Assembly: GCA_041645035.1 (NCBI GenBank)
Contig: JBAZQU010000001.1
Coordinates: 42,645-106,644, forward strand
Origin: 2-02-FULL-48-14 sp041645035
GTDB lineage: Bacteria > Patescibacteriota > Gracilibacteria > UBA1369 > 2-02-FULL-48-14
DNA length: 64,000 nt
Direction: 5' to 3'
Part shown: piece after piece, positions 58,069 through 64,000 of the stretch
How the letters are laid out: each line of letters begins with the position of its first letter
Numbering within the stretch: the stretch's first letter is position 1
The notes under the pieces: generated by a model
Databases searched by the model: none
Seen by the model: only the letters and a program-made list of their open reading frames with translations
Told to the model about the DNA's origin: nothing
Translations under genes and position numbers: made by a program

Positions 58069-59499
58069 TTAAGATAGGAGCTTTAACAAAACTTCATTTA
58101 CCATTTTGGGATTTGCCTGGCCTTTGGACTCTTTCATAACCAGTCCCACCAAACTTCCAAGTGCCTTCATGGTGCCTGCTTTTACGTCGGCAGCAGCCTG
58201 GGGGTTGGCTTCAATAGCGGCCTTACACCATTTCTCAATTTCACTAACATCGCTCTTTTGAGTGAGCCCCTGCGCCTCTACGATTTGTTTGGGATTTTTC
58301 CCGGTTTTCATCATTTCATCAAAAACAGTGCTTTTAGCCACGTTATTGGAGATGGTCCCCTCATCGACGAGTTTGATGAGTTCCGCGAGCTGCTCGGCGG
58401 AAACGGGAGAATCCTGAATCCGCTTATTTTCGTCTTTAAGTTTTTTCACCAAAACGGTTCCCACAAACGATCCGGCGGTTTTGGTGTTACCGGATTTCTC
58501 TGCTACTTCTTCAAAATATCTCGCGAGCGCCGGATCCTCAGAGAAGAAACGGGCTTCCGCTTCACCAAGTCCATATTGACTTAAAAAGCGTTCGTATTTG
58601 CACATCGGAGCTTCCGGCACGGCCTTCCTCCACTCGTCGAGCATTTCTTCGGTGATTTCCACGGGCGGAAGGTCCGGTTCCGGAAAATAACGGTAGTCCG
58701 CAGCGCTTTCCTTCTCACGCAGCAATTCAGTGGTTCCACGCTCATCATCCCAGCCTACGGTTTGTTCGGCGGCCGGCGGCGTACCGGCTTCCCACATTTT
58801 AGATTGGCGTTTGATCTCATATTCAATGGCAGCTTCAAGTGAACGAAAAGAATTGAGATTTTTAATTTCAGCTCGAGGATAGAGTTTGTCCTCCCCTTTC
58901 GGTCGAAGGGAGACACTAGCGTCGAAACGCATCATTCCCTTTTCCATATCGCAGCTTGAACTATCGCAATAACGAACGAGTTGTTGTATGGATTCGGCAT
59001 AGATGCGAGCTTCCTTGGGACTGCGGAGATCCGGGTAAGACACAATTTCCATAAGAGGGGATCCGGCACGGTTGAAATCGAGCAGCGTATTTTTCCCCGT
59101 ATGCGTAAGTTTCCCCGCATCGTTTTCCAGATGAAGGCGAAGGATTCGGATGGTTTTTTTGGTGCCATCCACGGAAATCTCTATGTGACCCTCCTTAGAA
59201 ATTGGTTCATCGTATTGAGAGATCTGATACCCGGGCGGAAGGTCCGGATAAAAATAGTTTTTTCGGTCGAATTTAGAATGTCTGGGAATTTCACAATTGA
59301 GAGAGAGTGCGGCAATCACTCCTTTACGAACTGCCTCTTCGTTAATGACGGGAAGCATTCCCGGGAAGGCCATGCAAACCGGGCAAACGTTTGAATTGGG
59401 TTCTTTCCCAAAAGAATCGTTGGAGCACGAGCAAAACATTTTTGTTTTGGTGGAGATTTGAGCATGAATTTCAAGACCGATGATAACTTCAAGTTCCAT
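58069..59499 (-). CDS. gatB: Aspartyl/glutamyl-tRNA amidotransferase subunit B
   Basis: GatB is the kinase/transferase subunit of GatCAB, which converts Glu-tRNA-Gln and Asp-tRNA-Asn. The 476-residue protein shows VIGLEIHAQI, CPVCMAFPGMLPVIN, KNYFYPDLPPGYQISQ and DFNRAGSPLMEIVS. The C-terminal YqeY-like helical tail is intact. gatA and gatC are not in this window. Its presence implies indirect Gln and/or Asn charging. Confidence 0.97.
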   Translation of the reverse strand: MELEVIIGLEIHAQISTKTKMFCSCSNDSFGKEPNSNVCPVCMAFPGMLPVINEEAVRKGVIAALSLNCEIPRHSKFDRKNYFYPDLPPGYQISQYDEPISKEGHIEISVDGTKKTIRILRLHLENDAGKLTHTGKNTLLDFNRAGSPLMEIVSYPDLRSPKEARIYAESIQQLVRYCDSSSCDMEKGMMRFDASVSLRPKGEDKLYPRAEIKNLNSFRSLEAAIEYEIKRQSKMWEAGTPPAAEQTVGWDDERGTTELLREKESAADYRYFPEPDLPPVEITEEMLDEWRKAVPEAPMCKYERFLSQYGLGEAEARFFSEDPALARYFEEVAEKSGNTKTAGSFVGTVLVKKLKDENKRIQDSPVSAEQLAELIKLVDEGTISNNVAKSTVFDEMMKTGKNPKQIVEAQGLTQKSDVSEIEKWCKAAIEANPQAAADVKAGTMKALGSLVGLVMKESKGQANPKMVNEVLLKLLS

Positions 59500-59508
59500 A
59501 CGTTTAAC

Positions 59509-60075
59509 TTAGTTGGATTTATTATTAGAACGCAATAATTTCGCAATCATATCTTTGAGTTTGGCGTGATCTTCGAAGCCTTGGTTGTGCATAAAATTCT
59601 GCTGATGTTCCATGATAAAACGTTCCACTTTTCTAGGCGCGGCCACATTGACCAAAATAAGCGGCTTACCATTCACGTGTGTGATTTGAATGTTTCCAAA
59701 ACGCAGCATGGTACCCCAAAAGCCTCTAATTTCATTGCTAATTCCGTCGATGTTCCCGTATTCAATTCGATTGGTTGCCTGCTCAAAAGGAGACTTCCAT
59801 TCATAATCAATAACACTGGAATCGGTAATAATCCAAGCGTCCAAGTACCATTGTATGAAGCGGTAGCTGAAAAGCAGCACTCCCAAAATTCCCCAACCGA
59901 GCCAAATGGGCAACAGTGGCGGGAATAAAAAATAAGCTCCCGCCGGGATGAGTAAACCAAATAACATTACTTTGAGTAATCGCGGATAAACAAGAAAAGG
60001 ATGTACATGCGCCACCATCAGAATTTTTTCACCTTTATCAAGCAGACTTCGGAAGATGATTTTGCCTATGATCAT
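59509..60075 (-). CDS. bPH2-type membrane protein (YdbS-like)
   Basis: This 188-residue protein has two membrane helices (about 33-52 and 58-76) followed by a bacterial pleckstrin-homology-like domain (WIITDSSVIDYEWKSPFEQATNRIEYGNIDGISNEIRGFW-type). YdbS-like proteins are common but poorly characterised. It starts 9 bp upstream of gatB on the same strand, so co-transcription is likely. Confidence 0.82.
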   Translation of the reverse strand: MIIGKIIFRSLLDKGEKILMVAHVHPFLVYPRLLKVMLFGLLIPAGAYFLFPPLLPIWLGWGILGVLLFSYRFIQWYLDAWIITDSSVIDYEWKSPFEQATNRIEYGNIDGISNEIRGFWGTMLRFGNIQITHVNGKPLILVNVAAPRKVERFIMEHQQNFMHNQGFEDHAKLKDMIAKLLRSNNKSN

Positions 60076-60124
60076 TGCCTGGAATAAATTTTATTGGTAA
60101 GCTCCGTTAGCATTTTACACGACT

Positions 60125-60796
60125 ATGTTTCAAAATTCGACTAAAGATTTTATTCTCCCGAAATTTCTTTTGGACATTCTGGTTGACGTCATCGTTGTGG
60201 TGATATTAGTGGTGGTTATTCGTCTTTTTCTTTTTGCTCCCTTTCAAGTGCATGGTCAGTCCATGTGTGACACTTTTAATAATTACGATGGCGAGTGCCT
60301 TGCGGGGGATGGCGAATATGTACTCACGTCACGTCTTTCCACCTGGGGGATCGGCGAATGGAGCCCTACCGACATCGAGCGTGGGGATGTGATTATTTTT
60401 AAGGCCCCTTATTCGGAGGAAGGGGAATTTTATATTAAACGCGTAATGGGCTTACCGGGTGAAAATGTTAAGGTGGAAGATGGCCTGGTGAGCGTGATGA
60501 ACGCTGAGGGTATTTATATAGAACTCGACGAGCCTTATTTGAACGCAGAAAACCAAGGGAATACGCAGCCCTATCGCACCAGTTCGCAGGTCTTTACCGT
60601 GCCGGAAGGGACTTATCTGGTTTTTGGAGATAATAGGGTTAAAAGCAATGATTCTCGACGTTGTTTCCAGCAAACAGGCTGTACGGGAGATAGCTCTCCT
60701 TATTTAACTGAAGATCTTATTGAGGGAGAGGTTAAGGTGGTCATCTTTCCTTTCAGTCATATTCGCTGGGTGGACACTTACGAATACTCAATTTAA
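60125..60796 (+). CDS. lepB: Signal peptidase I
   Basis: This 223-residue type I leader peptidase has one membrane helix (about 14-38), the catalytic serine in GQSMCDTF (Ser46), the catalytic lysine in YIKRVMGLPGE (Lys105) and the GDNRVKSNDSR box. It would process the signal peptides of the surface, PKD-7TM and pilin proteins in this window. The end overlaps the convergent membrane-protein gene by 9 bp. Confidence 0.96.
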   Translation: MFQNSTKDFILPKFLLDILVDVIVVVILVVVIRLFLFAPFQVHGQSMCDTFNNYDGECLAGDGEYVLTSRLSTWGIGEWSPTDIERGDVIIFKAPYSEEGEFYIKRVMGLPGENVKVEDGLVSVMNAEGIYIELDEPYLNAENQGNTQPYRTSSQVFTVPEGTYLVFGDNRVKSNDSRRCFQQTGCTGDSSPYLTEDLIEGEVKVVIFPFSHIRWVDTYEYSI

Positions 60797-61255
60797 TTCG
60801 TCTTTACTGCTCAAGTAGAATTCGAGCAGCATCATGAAGATCACGAGTAGAAGTCCATTCCAAATCCGTAGCAGACCGAGCATGAGCAGTAACAGACAAA
60901 TGCAAGTGCAAATACTTAAAAGTATGCCTTGTCTTAAAGAAATGGTGACATGTTTTAGGTAAATATGATCGCCCGCCCGCCAACGTTTTAAAAAAAAGAG
61001 CATGAGGGTAAAAGTTCCTGAAAAAGCCAGGAGTGAACTGGCAAAAAACAAAGGGAGCGCTAAAGAGGCCGCGGTAAAAGGATCTAATTCCCAGATTACC
61101 AGAAACCAAGCCGCCCAACTTATTAGTGTGGCGAAAGCAATGATGAGCAGCACGCGAAAGTGCGGAATATCCAGGAGTTTGCGGCGAGGTTCGTTTTCGG
61201 GCATGGCAGAGTGAAATTTTTCTGATACAATCTTCAGCAGATTATCATAGTTCAT
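60788..61255 (-). CDS. Four-helix membrane protein, unknown
   Basis: This protein of up to 155 residues has four hydrophobic helices (about 33-53, 60-85, 110-130, 132-150) with short connecting loops. I do not recognise the family. The start is uncertain. ATG 61255 overlaps the start codon of the divergent fmt (CATG), whereas ATG 61204 (MPENEPRRKLL) would leave the fmt promoter at 61223-61231 outside the gene. Confidence 0.65.
   Translation of the reverse strand: MNYDNLLKIVSEKFHSAMPENEPRRKLLDIPHFRVLLIIAFATLISWAAWFLVIWELDPFTAASLALPLFFASSLLAFSGTFTLMLFFLKRWRAGDHIYLKHVTISLRQGILLSICTCICLLLLMLGLLRIWNGLLLVIFMMLLEFYLSSKDELN
61223..61231 (+). promoter_or_regulatory. Extended -10 promoter of fmt
   Basis: TGATACAAT lies 22 bp before ATG 61254, inside the first codons of the divergent membrane-protein frame if that starts at 61255. 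Confidence 0.55.
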
Positions 61256-62192
61256 GCAGCCTTACACTCTTATTTTCTTCTCCACCGGCGAAATTTCCAT
61301 TCCTCTTTTCGAGAAGTTATTGGTGGACAGCCGTTTTAAAATTCTAGGGCTCGTTTGTCAGCCGGACCGCAGCAGCGGAAGGGATTTGGAGATTCAGGAA
61401 AAAGCTATTAAGAAGCTTGCGTTGAATGCCAGCGTGGCGATTTATCAACCTGAAAAATTATCTATAGAGACGGCTCTGCTGGATCAGTTTGAAGCAAACC
61501 CGCCTGATTTTTTGCTAAGCTTTTCTTACGGGCAGATTCTAAGTGAGGACTGGCTCGCACTTCCCAAGATCGCTCCGCTTAACGTGCATCCTTCCCTTCT
61601 ACCCAAATTTCGTGGGCCCACCCCCATCCAAAGTGCTATTTTAAATGGAGAAACCGAAAGCGGAATCACGCTGATGAAAATGAGTAAAGGGATGGACGAA
61701 GGGCCGATTGCCTTCCAGTTTAAAATAAAAATTCCCGCACATGTGAGCAGTGCCCTGCTTTTTGATGATTTTGCTCAAATGGCTGCGGAAAAGATTCCCG
61801 ATGCCATCGCACAAGTTGCGGAGGGGGTAGCTGTTTTTAAAGAACAGGATACCGGCGCTGCGACTGTCTGCAAGTTGATTGAACGTGAAGACGGGCGAAT
61901 TGATTTTAAAGAGTCGGCGCAGAAAATAATGAATCAATTCCGTGCCTACACCCCTTGGCCCGGGATTTTTGCGACCTATCAAGGGAAGCGTTTGAAATTA
62001 TTGGACATTGAAATAGCGGATGAGGCGCTGGAACCCGGGAAAGTTCACTGCACTAAACATGAGATTTTGATAGGAACCTCCGACGGAGCCCTTAAGGTAA
62101 AACTCCTCCAGTTGGAAGGAAAAACCGTGTTGCATCCCGAGGCTTTCATTGCGGGTCAGCCGGATTTTTGTCAGAGTTCCCTTCCCTCTTAA
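61254..62192 (+). CDS. fmt: Methionyl-tRNA formyltransferase
   Basis: Fmt formylates Met on initiator tRNA. The 312-residue protein has the hydrolase-like N-terminal domain with SFSYGQILSEDWLALPKIAPLNVHPSLLPKFRGPTPIQ (catalytic Asn/His region), GITLMKMSKGMDEGPI and a C-terminal OB-like domain. The matching initiator tRNA is at 7485-7559. The 3' end overlaps the convergent membrane-protein gene by 47 bp. Confidence 0.95.
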   Translation: MQPYTLIFFSTGEISIPLFEKLLVDSRFKILGLVCQPDRSSGRDLEIQEKAIKKLALNASVAIYQPEKLSIETALLDQFEANPPDFLLSFSYGQILSEDWLALPKIAPLNVHPSLLPKFRGPTPIQSAILNGETESGITLMKMSKGMDEGPIAFQFKIKIPAHVSSALLFDDFAQMAAEKIPDAIAQVAEGVAVFKEQDTGAATVCKLIEREDGRIDFKESAQKIMNQFRAYTPWPGIFATYQGKRLKLLDIEIADEALEPGKVHCTKHEILIGTSDGALKVKLLQLEGKTVLHPEAFIAGQPDFCQSSLPS

Positions 62193-63411
62193 AACTGAGG
62201 ATGGCAAGTACAAAAATCGCTAAAAAGCGGCCTTGGTCCAGTGTGAGAAGATAGTGATCAAAAAAACCAATGATAAGCAGTAAAAGCGCGGCCCCCCAAA
62301 GCAGGGTTCTTGTTTTAATCTTTTGATAGAGTTGCGCCAAGGCCGCACCCAGCAGGAGAGCAAAACTCAGCCAACCGAGTTCACTAAGCAAGAGTAGAAA
62401 AACGTTGTGAACAGGTTGATATTCCCAGGGCATCAAAGGAAGTGAGCTCACGGAATCCAGAAACAGGGTGAAGTGAGAAAATCCGACCCCCCACGGGTGC
62501 GCTTGGATCAAACTCCAGGCATAAGAATAACCATTAAGACGCTCTAAAAAAGCCGGGTCTTCCAATAAAGTGGATCCTCGCATGACAAAGAAAAGAGTGA
62601 GTAAAAGTCCCGCCCCTAATCCGAATAAAATAAGCGTTTTTTGCTTTTGAAAAAACTTTTTCTCGAATCCCGTGACAAGAATTACTAACAACAAGGCCAA
62701 GAGCGCGCTACGAGAAAAACTGGACAGAAGTCCCAGAAATTGAAGAATTAGAAGAACAATTTTTTGTCGCCCCGAAATATTTTTATTCAGAAAGGTCAGG
62801 AGGATGCCCAGGGCCAAAAAACCGCCCAAAATATTGGGGTGTGGAAAGGTTCCGTATCCTCTAATAAATTCCCACGAGCCCCAAGTGAAGCGCGCGAGAT
62901 TAGGTGCAGCGGCTGCCAAGTTCGGTTCCCCTAGAATCTGAAGACCGAAATCCCTTTGAAAAAGCACTTGCAGGAAAGCCCAAATCCCTTCCACGGAAAC
63001 AATGTAAATGAATATCCTGCTCAGAAATTCCTTGTCTTGTACTTTCGTCAGGAGGTGATAGAAAAGAATGAGTTCCAGTAATTTGACCACAAGTAATAAG
63101 TGGAAAAGCGAATCATCGTAAGGAGTGAAGAAAAAAGAAAAAATAGCCAGAACGGCAAATAAAAGTAACAAAGGAGAGCTTGCGGATGCCGCGGCTTTTT
63201 TCCGTTCATAAATTAAAAAGAAAAATGCGGAAAGCAGTAAGGCGCAGTCAAAGAGCGAAAAATAAATAGAGGTATAGGGATTTGTGAAACCTTTTCCCCA
63301 CTCAGTCTCAAAGGCCAGAATCTTTAATTGGAAAGGCAGCGTCAGAATGCAGAGCGCCAGGCTCCAGGTGAAGCCTTTATTCCGCAGGAACGTAAATAGG
63401 TTTGATACCAT
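62146..63411 (-). CDS. O-antigen ligase/Wzy-like polytopic membrane protein
   Basis: This 421-residue protein has 11-12 membrane helices and the large extracytoplasmic loop typical of the WaaL/Wzy family, with the motif HPWGVGFSHFTLFLDS and YQPVHNVFLLLLSELGW. A cytosolic-side segment GTFPHPNILGGFLALGILL fits the Wzy_C region. It would polymerise or ligate glycan units. The start at 63411 overlaps the end of the solute-binding protein gene by 35 bp. Confidence 0.87.
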   Translation of the reverse strand: MVSNLFTFLRNKGFTWSLALCILTLPFQLKILAFETEWGKGFTNPYTSIYFSLFDCALLLSAFFFLIYERKKAAASASSPLLLLFAVLAIFSFFFTPYDDSLFHLLLVVKLLELILFYHLLTKVQDKEFLSRIFIYIVSVEGIWAFLQVLFQRDFGLQILGEPNLAAAAPNLARFTWGSWEFIRGYGTFPHPNILGGFLALGILLTFLNKNISGRQKIVLLILQFLGLLSSFSRSALLALLLVILVTGFEKKFFQKQKTLILFGLGAGLLLTLFFVMRGSTLLEDPAFLERLNGYSYAWSLIQAHPWGVGFSHFTLFLDSVSSLPLMPWEYQPVHNVFLLLLSELGWLSFALLLGAALAQLYQKIKTRTLLWGAALLLLIIGFFDHYLLTLDQGRFLAIFVLAILSFKREGNSDKNPADPQ

Positions 63412-64000
63412 CCGCAGGGATTAAACTCTGTATCGTTTCCGCCAAGTCACTTAAAACATTTTGGCTGCGTGCGGTACCTAAAACTTGGTCGATGGCATTC
63501 GAAAAGGCTTCTTTGTAAGCATCAGGATCTGCCATGGGCAAGCTTTCCGCATAACCCACTTGAGCGGCGAAAATTCCATAGGTAGCGTCGAGCATTTGTT
63601 CTTCAATCAAACTGCGGAGCGCGCTTGGGCGATGCGTTTCTTCGTTGTAGTAACGCAAATTTTCTTCCTGTACCAGGGCGGCTAAAAATTTCCAGGCTTC
63701 TTCGGAATTGACACTGGTGCGACTCACCACCGGTACAAAATAACTGGCGTAGGCTTCACGAGTTTCAGCAGATGTTTCGGGGTCATAAACCTGCGGTGCT
63801 TCTTGAATTTTCACACTGTTGATATCAATGGTTTCTTCACCCTCCGCTTTTAACGCGTTGATTTCATTGATGATGTTTTCATACGTATAGGAAAAACCAA
63901 GCAACATGGAAAGTTTTCCGCGAGCAAAAGTGGCCAGTTCTTTTTCGGCACTGTCGGCATCGGAAAGAGTGCTGTTCCAGCTATAATTTTTTTGACTGGG
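63377..64000 (-). CDS. Extracellular solute-binding protein (N-terminus beyond the window)
   Basis: The frame is open to the window edge on the minus strand; the ATG at 63907 is internal. The visible ~207 residues include a Trp-Asn motif, ELATFARGKLSMLLGFSYTY, which fits the family 1 sugar-binding protein pattern (ABC transporter type), and a C-terminal helical end (AIDQVLGTARSQNVLSDLAETIQ). The transporter permease and ATPase are not in the window. Confidence 0.75.
   Translation of the reverse strand, partial: PSQKNYSWNSTLSDADSAEKELATFARGKLSMLLGFSYTYENIINEINALKAEGEETIDINSVKIQEAPQVYDPETSAETREAYASYFVPVVSRTSVNSEEAWKFLAALVQEENLRYYNEETHRPSALRSLIEEQMLDATYGIFAAQVGYAESLPMADPDAYKEAFSNAIDQVLGTARSQNVLSDLAETIQSLIPADGIKPIYVPAE

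Noticed and set aside
1..64000. Alternative genetic code (UGA = Gly)
   Set aside because: Several conserved genes end in UGA at the expected length and no in-frame UGA occurs in conserved proteins.
1..64000. CRISPR arrays, rRNA genes, tmRNA, RNase P or SRP RNA
   Set aside because: No regularly spaced repeats and none of the conserved core sequences of these RNAs were seen.

Overview
The window looks like chromosomal DNA of a small-genome bacterium of the Candidate Phyla Radiation (Patescibacteria), possibly a Peregrinibacteria-like lineage. This is inferred from gene content: a VirB4/TraG-like ATPase plus a VirB2-like pilin, a Cys-rich zinc-ribbon protein of a type I associate with CPR genomes, very compact gene packing, Elp3 in a bacterium and single tRNA genes with encoded CCA. 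UGA and UAG both act as stops, so the code is the standard bacterial one, not the Gracilibacteria/SR1 code. Genes overlap by 1-50 bp at many junctions. Shine-Dalgarno sequences are rare, and extended -10 promoters (TGnTAnAAT) sit close to start codons; several transcripts should be leaderless or nearly so.

Layout. 1-7335: DUF3467 fragment, dtd, glycyl-tRNA synthetase, T4SS-like ATPase, LCP ligase, DnaQ-like exonuclease and a VapC-type toxin-antitoxin pair. 7485-10340: two CAU tRNAs, mntP, a 212-bp structured inverted-repeat element, and a Cys-rich gene bracketed by long inverted repeats. 10340-16454: ftsB/divIC, murC, a MazEF-type module, cysS, yggT and a large surface protein. 16549-20402: a PKD-7TM membrane protein followed by an ATP-grasp ligase fused to a DUF1704 metallopeptidase. 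20399-25584: SpoIIE phosphatase, an MFS-HEAT fusion and murJ. 25542-29803: rpsB, a membrane protein, tsf, ribBA and ribD in one run. 30014-35409: RsbW-like kinase and STAS protein, two glycosyltransferases, an AI-2E-type exporter and the pilin. 35532-41772: der, a nucleotidyltransferase-like protein, uvrC with an inserted GNAT domain, two unknown genes and yqeY. 41791-49537: tRNA-Leu, a DsbA-like oxidoreductase, obgE, pth, rplU, a pseudouridine synthase, tyrS, an unusual tRNA and recG. 49789-54721: a 1271-residue unknown protein whose last codons were replaced by an IS630 insertion. 54735-57802: elp3, divergent from a Trm9/ALKBH8-like methyltransferase, then a TagA-type glycosyltransferase. 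57780-64000: gatB, a bPH2 protein, lepB, fmt, an O-antigen-ligase-like protein and a partial solute-binding protein.

How it fits together. Most genes serve translation (synthetases, GatB, Fmt, Dtd, Pth, EF-Ts, S2, L21, GTPases, U34 modification) and cell-envelope building (MurC, MurJ, FtsB, LCP, glycosyltransferases, LepB). Accessory DNA is limited: one IS630, two toxin-antitoxin pairs, inverted-repeat elements and a dispersed palindromic repeat that also lies inside protein-coding sequence. The observations most worth following are the Elp3/Trm9-like pair, the UvrC-GNAT chimera, the ATP-grasp/DUF1704 fusion next to its 7TM partner, the inverted-repeat-bounded Cys-rich gene, and a tRNA with alanine acceptor identity but a non-canonical anticodon arm.
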